Below are positions 23,587 to 32,322 of a stretch of DNA of 39,752 nucleotides, piece after piece. The first letter of the stretch is position 1. Each line of letters begins with the position of its first letter. The stretch spans positions 1 through 39,752 of the forward strand of contig JACRIR010000127.1 in assembly GCA_016215705.1 (NCBI GenBank), written 5' to 3'. A program made the translations under genes and the position numbers. The notes below the pieces were generated by a model. It saw nothing but the letters and a program-made list of their open reading frames with translations, had not been told where the DNA came from and ran no database searches. Source of the stretch: Candidatus Poribacteria bacterium (GTDB lineage: Bacteria; Abyssobacteria; SURF-5).

Positions 23587-25470
23587 ATGAAAATAACAAG
23601 CAAATTAGCAGGTTCTCTCGGAATACTGGCCGTCTCACTCTGTATGATTGTCACTGCGAATCAGTCCTCTGTGGGAAGCCAGTCCTATGGATATCAGAAG
23701 CGGAGTTTCCTTAAGGCGGACTTGCAGTGGAAGTTCTCCACCCTCATCGATGAATTCGACAAATATTTCAAGCTGCCTAACGAGAAGATCGAGAACGGGA
23801 CGCCGGACAGGCACGATAAGATAGAGATCGAGAAGAATGTTCGAATCCCGATGCGTGACGGCGTTGCGCTTTATGCCAACGTCTACAGGCCGAAGGCCGA
23901 TGGGGAATTCCCGGTCATCCTGACCAGGCTCCCTTACGGCAAGGATGAATACTATTGTTCCATGCCTGCCATGGGAAAATTCTGGGCTAAGAAGGGATAC
24001 GCTTTCGTGGCTCAGGACGTTCGCGGAAAATTCTGTTCCGACGGCGAGTTCGACCCTCTCATCAACGAGGTCGAAGACGGATACGACACGCTCGAATGGA
24101 TTTCAAGACAGCCATGGTGCGATGGCAACATTGGGATGGAAGGAGAATCGTACTACGGTTATACGACCTGGGCGGCCGCTGTGAGCGGACACACAAGTCT
24201 GAAATGTATCTCTCCTATGAACACCGCGATGGATTTCCATAATGTGATATTCCAAAACGGCGCGCTCACGCTGCAGACGGCGGGACTGTATCCCATTTTG
24301 ATGCATGGGAAGAAATATCAGAATGTGATACGTCTCGACCGAATGCATCTTCCACTCATCACAATGGATGACGAAGCCGGCATCCCCACCCAGTCTTACG
24401 ACAAGCTCCTCAAGCATCCGTTTCGGGATGAGGTCACGGAAAGTTACAATCTTCACAATAGGCGAGAACGTGTTGAGATACCGACGCTTGTTGTTGGAGG
24501 TTGGTACGACGTGTTTCTCAAAACTACCATTGATGACTGGTTCATGCAAAAACAGAAGAACGCGGCTACTGAAGCCGGAGGAAAACAGTGGGTACTCATA
24601 GGCCCCATTGATCATGAGTCTACCACATCGCATACAAACCGTATCGGCCGGCTTGATATCGGTGCCAAAAGCGCTACGACGATCTGGAAGGTCAGGCAAG
24701 AGTTTTATGACAAATACCTGAAGGGAATCGACAACGGCTTCGAAGAAACGCCGCCGGTCCGGATTTTCGTCATCGGCGACAACGATTGGCGATACGAAAA
24801 CGAGTGGCCTCTTGCAAGAACACAATATACGGATTACTACCTTCACAGCGGTGGGAGCGCGAACACGCTGAACGGAGACGGCACATTGAATCCGGGCGCC
24901 CCCCTTGATGAACCGTTTGACACTTATGTATATGATCCCAAGGACCCCGTAAAGATACACTATGATATTGATCTCTGGGCACTGGCCGCGCAGATGAAAG
25001 ATAGGCTTCCTGCAGAGAAGAGAGAAGACGCTCTTGTGTATACGAGCGCGCCGCTGGAGGAAAATACGGAAATCACCGGTCCGATCAAGGTCACGCTTTA
25101 TGCCGCGTCATCGGCTGTGGATACGGATTTTACCGCCACCCTGGTCGATGTTTTTCCGAATGGATATTTGCATTTGATCCAGGAAGGTATACAGCGGGCA
25201 AGCTCCCGCGAATCCGACACAGGGCCGACCTTTCTCAAGCCCGAAGAGATTTATGAGTACAACATCGATCTCTGGGCCACAAGTTATGTTCTGAAAGCGG
25301 GCCACAAGATACGCGTCGAAATATCAAGCAGCAACTTCGACCGATTCGATCGCAATCTGAACACCGGCGCCGAATTCGCCACGACTTCCGAAACGGCAAA
25401 AGCTACCCAGAATATCTACCACAGCGAGGAATACCCGTCATACATAACTCTGCCGGTTATTCCCAGATGA
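23587..25470 (+). CDS. Secreted CocE/NonD family hydrolase (X-Pro dipeptidyl-peptidase S15-like)
   Basis: 627 residues. ATG 23587 is chosen because GGAGGAG lies 8 bases upstream and it gives a signal peptide (KLAGSLGILAVSLCMIVTA). Alpha/beta hydrolase domain about 80-380 with triad: S188 in GMEGESYYGYTTW, Asp near 308 in VVGGWYDVF, His near 343 in IGPIDHES. The family opening VRIPMRDGVALYANVYRP is typical. The C-terminal jelly-roll (about 430-627) carries ITGPIKVTLYAASSAVDTDF and GHKIRVEISSSNFDRFDRN. Relatives include cocaine esterase, glutaryl-7-ACA acylase and X-prolyl peptidases; the substrate is not predictable. Export suggests action on external esters, amides or peptides. Confidence 0.95.
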   Translation: MKITSKLAGSLGILAVSLCMIVTANQSSVGSQSYGYQKRSFLKADLQWKFSTLIDEFDKYFKLPNEKIENGTPDRHDKIEIEKNVRIPMRDGVALYANVYRPKADGEFPVILTRLPYGKDEYYCSMPAMGKFWAKKGYAFVAQDVRGKFCSDGEFDPLINEVEDGYDTLEWISRQPWCDGNIGMEGESYYGYTTWAAAVSGHTSLKCISPMNTAMDFHNVIFQNGALTLQTAGLYPILMHGKKYQNVIRLDRMHLPLITMDDEAGIPTQSYDKLLKHPFRDEVTESYNLHNRRERVEIPTLVVGGWYDVFLKTTIDDWFMQKQKNAATEAGGKQWVLIGPIDHESTTSHTNRIGRLDIGAKSATTIWKVRQEFYDKYLKGIDNGFEETPPVRIFVIGDNDWRYENEWPLARTQYTDYYLHSGGSANTLNGDGTLNPGAPLDEPFDTYVYDPKDPVKIHYDIDLWALAAQMKDRLPAEKREDALVYTSAPLEENTEITGPIKVTLYAASSAVDTDFTATLVDVFPNGYLHLIQEGIQRASSRESDTGPTFLKPEEIYEYNIDLWATSYVLKAGHKIRVEISSSNFDRFDRNLNTGAEFATTSETAKATQNIYHSEEYPSYITLPVIPR

Positions 25471-26124
25471 CCAGAATCAAATGTTCCGAAAGGATATGAA
25501 CTCGTTCAAACCTTGACTATTCCGAAGCTTTCACTCTTCCAACCGTTCAAATATCGCCCCGAGAGAGTGAAGAGTTCGTTTGCAACTCTGCACTCTGTTC
25601 CATCACCGTAGTCATGCCATGAAAGTCACTGCTGTCCAAGATAATCTGAAAACGGTATCCTGGACAAGAAAAACCCCTGATTTTATCGGATGTTTTTGGT
25701 CCTCTGGAAATGAGGTTCCCTTTAGCCCGTAAAATGCTGTCCAAGACACGCAAGGGCCATAAGTGGAGGCCTTTTGTCGATCAGAAGGCTTCCAAGCTCA
25801 TAAAATAAGGGTTTGCTACGGTCCCATTGGCTTGATCTGAGCGCTTCGCGTGCTCCAAACCTTAAAATGCTGTCCAAAACAAAAAGCTATCTTGGACAAG
25901 AGTGATGATAAAGCAGTGTTTTCCATTGAAAAAGCTTCGGGGGAAAAGAACAAGAAGAGGCGAAAGGGAACAGGAAGAGTTTCGGGTCAATCGGTTGCGG
26001 ATTGAATCGGAAACGAGGAATCCCATGAAGCGCAGGACTTCCGGGGTCAGCCATGCCGATGAACGCTGATGGGCAGCGTCGCAAAGGGCAACGTCAAGAA
26101 TACTCGCGAAGGTTGTCGGGGGAG
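25471..26124. other. Gene-free stretch holding a possible miniature element
   Basis: No credible CDS or RNA gene. The middle part (25633-25898) is listed separately as a candidate mobile element. The remainder shows no further structure I can name. Confidence 0.6.
25633..25898. mobile_element. Candidate MITE or decayed insertion sequence
   Basis: 266 bases bounded by perfect 11-bp inverted repeats: TGTCCAAGATA (25633-25643) and TATCTTGGACA (25888-25898). The same motif occurs three more times inside: TATCCTGGACA (25656-25666), and AAAATGCTGTCCAA as a direct repeat at 25731-25744 and 25864-25877. No transposase is encoded. Target duplications are not obvious. It could instead be a cluster of protein-binding sites. 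Confidence 0.45.
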
Positions 26125-26472
26125 CTATTCCGTTTTTTCCAATTTTCTCAGGAGATGCTCGATCTCGGGGCGGAGGGGCGGCAATTCATCTTTGATGACG
26201 GTCCAAACAATGCTCAGGTCCACACCGAAATATTCATGGATAAGCTTATCGCGCATTCCCGCCATGCGTTTCCATGGCACGATGGACGCTTGAGCGCGTA
26301 AGTCGTCGGGAATCCGTTTGGCGGCTTCGCCAAGCACCTCCAGACTGCGCACCACGGAGTTGATCGTTTTGCGGTCATGCGTGAACTGCTCGAAGAACAT
26401 GCCCACGGTAAACTCGGCTGTCTCGTCAATGGCGTCAAGGATATCTTTCAGATAGTCGCCATAGTCTCGCAT
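26125..26472 (-). CDS. hepT: HepT-like toxin (HEPN family)
   Basis: 115 residues. The start at 26472 overlaps the MntA stop by one base (TGATG); a longer frame to 26562 runs back into mntA. The HEPN RNase/AMPylation motif R-X4-H-X-Y is intact: R74, H79, Y81 in RDKLIHEYFGVD. The fold is all-helical, with the family opening MRDYGDYLKDILDAIDE. In studied systems HepT is an RNase neutralised when MntA AMPylates the motif Tyr. Confidence 0.93.
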   Translation of the reverse strand: MRDYGDYLKDILDAIDETAEFTVGMFFEQFTHDRKTINSVVRSLEVLGEAAKRIPDDLRAQASIVPWKRMAGMRDKLIHEYFGVDLSIVWTVIKDELPPLRPEIEHLLRKLEKTE

Positions 26473-26771
26473 CACAGCATGGCCACTTCGTCGAGGATGT
26501 GGCGGCCAATTCGCGGCTTTAGCGCCGCTTTTGTCACCAATTCCACTTTCGCGCCGAGCCATTCGCTCATGCGTTCCTCGAGTTCGAGGAACTTGAAGAA
26601 GCCCACGGGCCTGGCGAATTCGACCAAGATGTCGATATCGCTGTCTTCGGTGGCTTCCTCCCGAACGCAGGAGCCGAAGACTCCGATCTCGGTCACGCCA
26701 TAGTCGCGTGACAGTTCATCTCGTCGTTCTTGCAGGATTGTCTTGATTTCTCTCAAACCTAGCGGCTTCAT
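26472..26771 (-). CDS. mntA: MntA-like minimal nucleotidyltransferase antitoxin
   Basis: 99 residues. The nucleotidyltransferase motif GS-X10-DXD is complete: G33-S34 and D45-I-D47 in GVFGSCVREEATEDSDIDIL. Members transfer AMP to the partner HepT. It is the first gene of a two-gene unit with a one-base stop/start overlap. A purine-rich AGAGGGAGAG directly precedes the ATG. It is transcribed away from the MatB-like gene, leaving about 500 bases between them. Confidence 0.93.
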   Translation of the reverse strand: MKPLGLREIKTILQERRDELSRDYGVTEIGVFGSCVREEATEDSDIDILVEFARPVGFFKFLELEERMSEWLGAKVELVTKAALKPRIGRHILDEVAML

Positions 26772-27186
26772 CTCTCCCTCTCGCCTTTCGTGTGCGATTC
26801 GGGCGACTCTTTGGGCAGAACGAATTTGCCCGGTTTTCCCTGTTGGTCCGACACGGCAGAGCAGGCAACTCCGTATCTTTCACCGTCAGTATATAGCAGA
26901 CGCCGGCAGAAATGCAAACACGATTCGTCTTCAGAGTCAGAATATGATTCAACCGTATTGGCACACGGCGAAGCATAGCCCCAACCAAAAAGAAGAAATG
27001 GGAACCGCAGACTAACGCAGATGAATGCGGATGATGGGAGGCGAAAGGCGAAGGGGGAAATGAAGAAGGAGCGACGCCGACAATCATTATCCGTTCTTTC
27101 CCTTTTGACTCTCGACCCGGGACTCGCGACGCGGGACTGCATTTCATTGACATTCGGACCTGAAACCCCATAGAATTTCCAAAGGC
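26772..27186. other. Gene-free stretch upstream of the toxin-antitoxin pair
   Basis: No credible gene. It carries GCATAGCCCCAACCAAAA (26973-26990), a near-copy of 10858-10875, then CCGCAGACTAACGCAGATGAATGCGG-type repeat words (27004-27030) and a purine-rich run (27035-27075). No confident promoter is visible for mntA. Confidence 0.65.
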
Positions 27187-27294
27187 GTGGCGGAACAGGT
27201 CGGCGAGCTAATGGGCGAAGAAATCAGCGATCTGATAAAGATGCTGAAAAGCCGCGCAAACCGGCTCAGAGAAAAGTTGGAAGTATCAGATTGA
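27187..27294 (+). CDS. Possible small ORF ahead of the MatB-like gene
   Basis: GTG start, 35 codons, stop TGA at 27292-27294 overlapping the TTG start of the next gene. The product is helical and charged (MAEQVGELMGEEISDLIKML ...). I do not recognise it and see no convincing ribosome site. It may be chance or the remnant of a larger gene; it is listed because of the tight overlap. Confidence 0.25.
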   Translation: MAEQVGELMGEEISDLIKMLKSRANRLREKLEVSD

Positions 27295-28835
27295 CAATGC
27301 CTGCTTTACCCCAAAGAGTCATCCAGAATCAAACGCTCATTGCGCTTATGCGGCAGACTTTCCATCGCTTGGGCCAAAAATGCGCCATTACATTCCTACG
27401 CAAAGGCGTCCTTGATACAAGCCTCTCCTTCCATCAATTGGACAAGGATTCCGACTCCATTGCCCGTTCTTTCATCGAGATGGGTGTAAGAAAAGGCACC
27501 CGTGTAGCTATGCTCTTGCCCAAATGCGTTTACTGGGTCGTAGCCCAGTTCGCCCTTCAGAAGATTGGGGCTATCAACGTTCCTTTGAATCCTGCCTTCA
27601 AAGCTAATGAGGTCGAATATCTTCTCAAAGAAACCGAGCCCAGGCTGGTCGTGGTCGGAATTAACCAGGAAGAACTGATCAGGACGATTGAGCCCGGCCT
27701 CCGCAGGTATTGCGTTGACCCTGAGGAATCATATAAGAGCCCGTCTTATTCAGACGAGGCGCCTATCCTTCGAGGAATCGAGGAGCCCGGCCTCCAAGAT
27801 CCCGCAATTATTGTCTTTACTTCAGGCACGACTGGCCGGCCAAAGGGCGCGGTACTGACGCAGGGCAACCTAAGCCATGACGCCCAAAATGTTGTTGGAA
27901 TATGGGAAATCAGCCCGGAAGACAGCTTTTGCCATGCCCTGCCTCTATTTCACGTGCATGGGTTATGCTTCGGGCTCCATACATCTCTTCTTGCCGGCGC
28001 CACCACGGTCATGCTTGATTCTTTCGATCCCAAGGTAGTCCTGGATATCCTGTCCAGAGAAGAGACCACCATGTTCATGGCTGTGCCGACGATGTACTCT
28101 AAATTGGTTGAAAGCCATCCGAAGGCCAAAGTGGACTATTCCCATCTCAGGCTTTTGACTTCGGGCTCCGCTCCTTTGCTCACGAAAGATTTTGAGCGAA
28201 TCAAGATGACCTTCGGGAGGGAGCCGGTCGAACGGGAAGGGATGACGGAGACCCTCATGAATTTCTCCAATCCTCTTCGGGGAAACCGAAAGCCCGGCTC
28301 GATTGGACTGCCACTGCCATATCTTCAAGTGCGGATAGTCAACCCTGATACTTTTGAGGATGTCCAACCGGGGCAGGTCGGCGAAATCTGGTTGAAAGGT
28401 CCGGGAATCACCCCGGGGTATTGGCAAAATCCGGAGGAGACAGAACGCGCCTTTAAAGACGGATGGTTCAAAACAGGAGACCTGGGCAGGAAAGATGAAG
28501 ACGGCTATTACTCCCTCACCGATCGGATCAAAAACATCATCATCACGGGAGGCGAAAATGTTTCACCCAAGGAAGTCGAGATGATCATCAATGAGCACAG
28601 CGATGTTGTTGAGTCTTCGGTTGTGGGCATCCCGGATGACACCTGGGGCGAAGTCGTGGTGGCAGCCGTGGTGGTCAAACACGGCGTTCATCTTGCTCCT
28701 GAAGCGCTTAAGTCTATGTGCAAAGAGCGGCTCTTGAACTGGAAATGCCCCCAAAGGATCCTCATAGTGAGCGAACTCCCCAAGAATCGAATGGGCAAGG
28801 TGTTGAGAGACGAAGTCAAACAGCTCTTCATGTAG
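27291..28835 (+). CDS. AMP-forming acyl-CoA ligase, malonyl-CoA synthetase (MatB)-like
   Basis: 514 residues, ANL superfamily. P-loop VFTSGTTGRPKGAVL near 174-188; A5 motif EREGMTETLMNFSNP near 313-327; A7 GWFKTGDLG near 390; catalytic Lys K503 in NRMGKVLRDE. The MTETxMNxSNPxxGxRxPGSxGxPLP block resembles malonyl/methylmalonyl-CoA synthetases, so an aliphatic dicarboxylate or short-chain acid substrate is inferred. The start is TTG 27291, with GGAAG 7 bases upstream; ATG 27297 is the alternative. It probably forms an operon with the creatinase-like gene 47 bases downstream. Confidence 0.9.
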   Translation: MTMPALPQRVIQNQTLIALMRQTFHRLGQKCAITFLRKGVLDTSLSFHQLDKDSDSIARSFIEMGVRKGTRVAMLLPKCVYWVVAQFALQKIGAINVPLNPAFKANEVEYLLKETEPRLVVVGINQEELIRTIEPGLRRYCVDPEESYKSPSYSDEAPILRGIEEPGLQDPAIIVFTSGTTGRPKGAVLTQGNLSHDAQNVVGIWEISPEDSFCHALPLFHVHGLCFGLHTSLLAGATTVMLDSFDPKVVLDILSREETTMFMAVPTMYSKLVESHPKAKVDYSHLRLLTSGSAPLLTKDFERIKMTFGREPVEREGMTETLMNFSNPLRGNRKPGSIGLPLPYLQVRIVNPDTFEDVQPGQVGEIWLKGPGITPGYWQNPEETERAFKDGWFKTGDLGRKDEDGYYSLTDRIKNIIITGGENVSPKEVEMIINEHSDVVESSVVGIPDDTWGEVVVAAVVVKHGVHLAPEALKSMCKERLLNWKCPQRILIVSELPKNRMGKVLRDEVKQLFM

Positions 28836-28882
28836 TGGAGGAATTTCAAGGCATCGAGCTCAAAGAACATGGGAGGGAAGCT

Positions 28883-30049
28883 ATGAAGAACTTATTGAAG
28901 CCGATTTCCTCGCCCCCACGCGAAGAAGAACTGATAGGCCGATTGGAAAAGGTCAGGACCCTGATGGCTCAAAAGGAGCTGGATTACTATGTCTCTTTTG
29001 ATCCAATAAACATCTACTACCTCACCAACTTCGCCAACTATGTGCACGAACGCCCTTTCATTCTCCTGATTCCCATAGACGGAACGCCTAAAATGGTTTG
29101 TCCTCTCCTGGAGACAACCCATGTGAAAACGCGGGCACGGCTGAAAATGGAATATGTGACTTACTACGAATTCCCGGCGCCAGAGGGTCAAAACTGGTAT
29201 GAGGTTTATCAACCTCTTATCAGCAACAAAGCCCGAGTGGGAGTTGAGTCGGTTATGCCCTTATTCATATCAGAAAAAACCCCAGGAGAACAAATCGTCA
29301 CCGATATAATCGACGAGGCGCGGCTTGTAAAGACGGAATACGAAATAGGGCGGACCGTTCACGCATGCGAACTCATAAGCGAAGGGCACAAGATACTTCT
29401 CGAAGTCGCAAAACCCGGCACATTGGAACTATTAATATTCACCGAAGTTCAGAAATTCCTGATGGAAAAGCTCGTCGCGGATATCCCGGATTTCAATTAT
29501 TATGTCACGAAGGTCGGGGCAGCAGTGTTGCCTCCCTCAAAATCTCACGATCCACATTTTGTGCCGACCCCGTTCCTCCCGATGGAGGAAGGTGGCCCTC
29601 ATGTTTCCGGTGTCGGCGGTCAGGTTGACGGATACGGCGTGGAGATCGAGAGGACTTTCTTCCTCGGATATGTGCCGAACGGCATTAAAGAGCCCTTCGA
29701 AGTTTGCATGCAGGCGAGAGCCTTGGCCTATGAGATGGCGAAACCCGGTGCTATCTTGAGCGAGATAGACAAGAAGGTGAGAAAAGTGATTATAGATGCA
29801 GGCTATGGAGATCGGATTCTCCACCGCACCGGACATGGTCTCGGAATAACGGGTCACGAGGCTCCTTATATCGCCATAGGGGATGACAGAGAGCTTGTTC
29901 CGGGGATGCTCATCAGCATTGAACCCGGAATATACATAGAAGGACAAGGTGGTTTTCGCCACTCCGATACGGTATTGATAACAGAAACGGGCAACGTGAA
30001 ACTGACGAATGCGCCTGAGAAAATGCAGGATCTCGTGATCCCGGTATGA
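28883..30049 (+). CDS. Creatinase-like M24-fold protein with degenerate metal site
   Basis: 388 residues. ATG 28883 is chosen because GGAGG lies 6-8 bases upstream; the open frame reaches back into the ligase gene. Creatinase N-domain about 15-145, pita-bread domain about 155-388. Of the five M24 metal ligands, H318 (HRTGHGLGITGHE) and E347 (ISIEPGIY) remain. The two Asp positions read G243 and E254 (VSGVGGQVDGYGVEIERTFF) and the last Glu reads S361 (GGFRHSDTV). Metal-independent hydrolysis, as in creatinase, is the closest precedent. Its position behind a MatB-like ligase suggests a shared catabolic route: C-N bond cleavage releases an acid that is then activated with CoA. This is inference. 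Confidence 0.87.
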   Translation: MKNLLKPISSPPREEELIGRLEKVRTLMAQKELDYYVSFDPINIYYLTNFANYVHERPFILLIPIDGTPKMVCPLLETTHVKTRARLKMEYVTYYEFPAPEGQNWYEVYQPLISNKARVGVESVMPLFISEKTPGEQIVTDIIDEARLVKTEYEIGRTVHACELISEGHKILLEVAKPGTLELLIFTEVQKFLMEKLVADIPDFNYYVTKVGAAVLPPSKSHDPHFVPTPFLPMEEGGPHVSGVGGQVDGYGVEIERTFFLGYVPNGIKEPFEVCMQARALAYEMAKPGAILSEIDKKVRKVIIDAGYGDRILHRTGHGLGITGHEAPYIAIGDDRELVPGMLISIEPGIYIEGQGGFRHSDTVLITETGNVKLTNAPEKMQDLVIPV

Positions 30050-30485
30050 GCAAAAGATAACAGCAGGGCACTACCTGCTGAGCGGGAACTCCTCTGGCGC
30101 CGACTTTCACCCTGATTGTGGCCTCAGAGTTCGTGAGCCAGAGATTCTCGTTGTTTCGCTTCAGAGTTTTCATCACTCATCATTCCGCATCGGTTGCCGT
30201 TTCCCTCTTTCCCCTTTTTTTGATATTGGCGTTCATCTGCGTTCATCGGCGGTTAAGAATGCTTCTTTTTCTTCTTTTCCCCGAATCCGTGAAATCCTCA
30301 CTGCAATCTGATATGCTATTCTTTGCGAAAACTCCATCGGACAATAATATTGGCTAGCATCATGTCATGACAAAATCTTTGGAGATTGACGCGCTGTTCC
30401 TCGTAGGGGCACGGCGCGCCGTGCCCCCACAAGTACTAACAAAAACAACTTGACCTGACACTTGTATTCGGCGATAACACCATAC
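30050..30485. other. Gene-free stretch with dispersed repeats
   Basis: No credible gene. It contains pyrimidine-rich text and TTCATCTGCGTTCATCGGCGG, AAGAATGCTTCTTTTTC and CCCCGAATCCGTG words (30225-30295) shared in part with 21400-21470. A clean GGGCG-type palindrome is at 30406-30427: GGGGCACGGC-GC-GCCGTGCCCC. A weak promoter-like TTGACC (from 30450) precedes the next gene. Confidence 0.65.
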
Positions 30486-31049
30486 ATGACCGGTCAGAGA
30501 AGAATAATTCCAAAAGCATCTCTGGGCTTTGCCGCCAGCCTGATATCGGTTTTGATCATATTCATTCTTAACCGCAACGGCATCTATTTGGCCTGGGCGC
30601 AGGTTATCGCGGCAGCTCTTATAGGCGCAGTAGCGGGCGTTATTGAAAAGTCGCATAGAAAGGTAGTGCTGGGCATGGCTTTGGCCTGCATAGGTTGGAT
30701 TTCCGGCGAGCATTTCTCAAGATTGCTCTTCCATTCCGTCGCCACATGGGTTTTTGTCGGAAGCTTCATAGGCATGACCGCAGGTATCCTCGAAAAATCG
30801 CTAAAGTCCGGCATCGGCGGGTTCTTTCTTGGCGCCATCGGCGGATTGGTTGGAGTGGCTGCGGGATTATCAACAATAATGGTCGACTGGACCCGCAGTC
30901 TTGACATGCAGGCAATGAGCATCCTGGGGGCCGGAGTTTTCATAAACCTGCTGCTCGCCTTTAAGGGTCCGAAGAGCCCCGATAGAGCTATTGTTGCCGC
31001 CGATGAGATTAGCAAACCAGAATCACCCAACAAAGATTTGGGTGGTTAG
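30486..31049 (+). CDS. Small polytopic membrane protein with duplicated glycine-rich unit
   Basis: 187 residues from ATG 30486; a TTG at 30462 is an alternative, and neither has a clear ribosome site. About five membrane segments. Two halves repeat one pattern: IGAVAGVIEKSHRKVVLGMA and IGMTAGILEKSLKSGIGGFF, each followed by a glycine-rich helix, so an internal duplication is likely. The C-terminal 25 residues are polar. No family is recognised with confidence; such glycine-zipper units appear next to kinase or FHA-type membrane proteins. It lies 16 bases before the Tat-exported gene and is probably co-transcribed. Confidence 0.75.
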   Translation: MTGQRRIIPKASLGFAASLISVLIIFILNRNGIYLAWAQVIAAALIGAVAGVIEKSHRKVVLGMALACIGWISGEHFSRLLFHSVATWVFVGSFIGMTAGILEKSLKSGIGGFFLGAIGGLVGVAAGLSTIMVDWTRSLDMQAMSILGAGVFINLLLAFKGPKSPDRAIVAADEISKPESPNKDLGG

Positions 31050-31065
31050 CGGGAGGCAGAGGTAA

Positions 31066-32127
31066 ATGATTTTCCCAAATGGCGATACTCTCACACACGC
31101 ATCCATGAATAGAAACTCCCGGGAGCATATTTCGCGCAGAGACTTCATTAGGCAGACAGCCTTCGGAGCAACAGCAGTTTCGCTCTCGGCCGGCGTATAC
31201 GGATGTGCCGCATCTCCCGTGTCTCCCAGATCTGATCATACAAACCGTTTCATGAGCAACGGGAAAGCAGTTCTGCTTGTGGTGGAGGGTACGGATACAG
31301 GCAAAATGCTGGAGGCCGGCTTGAGCAGGCTGAATAGCTTTGCTCCGGATTGGATGCCGAAAAGCCTGGCCATGAAAACCAATACGGATTCGGCCGATCC
31401 TTATCCGGTCAATATCGACATGGAACTGATCCAGCCAATGGTTCGATATATAAAAGATTCCGGGACTGAAGATGTTATCATTTGTGACGCTCCCACTACA
31501 GGCATGGACAAAGATCGCGCCTTCAAGGGTCTCGGATACTTCGCTTTGGAGAAACAATCCGGCGTGAGGATAGTAGCCGGTGACGCCGGTGCTCGCAGCC
31601 AGTTTGTCCCTGTTCGCGATGACCGATGGGAGATCAGTCAAAGCATCGATGTGTTCAGGCCTTTGCACGAAGCCTCTTTCATCATAAATGTGGTGGTTCC
31701 CAAGCGTCATGTCGCTGCTCGCCTGACTTGCGCCCTTAAGAATCATTTTGGCTCTGTCTACGGCCCGGAACGCTGGTCGGCCCACCGAAAGGCAGAGGAG
31801 GGGGCGGATGGAACAAAACTCTTTGACAAGACGCTGTCGGAGTTTGCGGATGCGGTCAGGCCTGAACTTACAATTGTAGATGCGAGGTCACTGCTGACTA
31901 AAGACGGGCCGAAGCTCAGGGGAAGGTCGGAAGTCAAACGGAATATCAATAAATTGATCCTGAGCGGTGACATGGTTGCCACAGACGCTTACTGCGCTGA
32001 TCTGATGAAGAAATACGATGATACATTTGACCCCGAAATGATAGCCCTGCAGTTGAGCTACGCCGAAGAGATCGGGCTTGGTACGACGCAGAAAAACAAT
32101 ATCGAGATCGTCGAAGTTTCTGCGTGA
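31066..32127 (+). CDS. Tat-exported DUF362 domain protein, probable lipoprotein
   Basis: 353 residues. The twin-arginine motif SRRDFIRQ (about 24-31) is followed by a mild hydrophobic stretch ending GVYGC, a possible lipobox. The DUF362 body follows: PVNIDMELIQPMVRYIKDSG, VIICDAPTTGMDKDRAFKGLGY, FIINVVVPKRH, and LILSGDMVATDAYCADLM near the end. Unlike many DUF362 proteins it carries no 4Fe-4S ferredoxin module. Tat export implies folding, perhaps with a cofactor, before transport. GGGAGG lies 9 bases before ATG 31066; an ATG at 31105 lacks such a site. The function of DUF362 is not established. Confidence 0.87.
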   Translation: MIFPNGDTLTHASMNRNSREHISRRDFIRQTAFGATAVSLSAGVYGCAASPVSPRSDHTNRFMSNGKAVLLVVEGTDTGKMLEAGLSRLNSFAPDWMPKSLAMKTNTDSADPYPVNIDMELIQPMVRYIKDSGTEDVIICDAPTTGMDKDRAFKGLGYFALEKQSGVRIVAGDAGARSQFVPVRDDRWEISQSIDVFRPLHEASFIINVVVPKRHVAARLTCALKNHFGSVYGPERWSAHRKAEEGADGTKLFDKTLSEFADAVRPELTIVDARSLLTKDGPKLRGRSEVKRNINKLILSGDMVATDAYCADLMKKYDDTFDPEMIALQLSYAEEIGLGTTQKNNIEIVEVSA

Positions 32128-32150
32128 AGAAGGATAGGACTCAAAATCCT

Positions 32151-32190
32151 GTTCCTGTATGGGCGCAGCATGCTGCGCCCATACAGGAAC
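32151..32190. repeat. Perfect 40-bp palindrome
   Basis: GTTCCTGTATGGGCGCAGCA (32151-32170) is followed at once by its exact reverse complement (32171-32190), with no loop. It lies 23 bases after the DUF362 stop. The inner GGGCGCAGCATGCTGCGCCC is of the GGGCG palindrome type. There is no T-tract. Confidence 0.95.
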
Positions 32191-32322
32191 CGACCAAAGT
32201 TGACAAAGCATTAGAGACGAAAGGAGCAAGTGGGAAAGGAATTCGTTTCTTTCCCCTTTTGACCATTTGCCCGTTTTCCCTTTTCCCCCAACAACCGGCA
32301 TAGAGACTGGAGAGGTGATCTC

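Noticed and set aside
24103-24960. 285-codon open frame on the minus strand
   Set aside because: Antisense to the CocE-type hydrolase with an intact catalytic triad.
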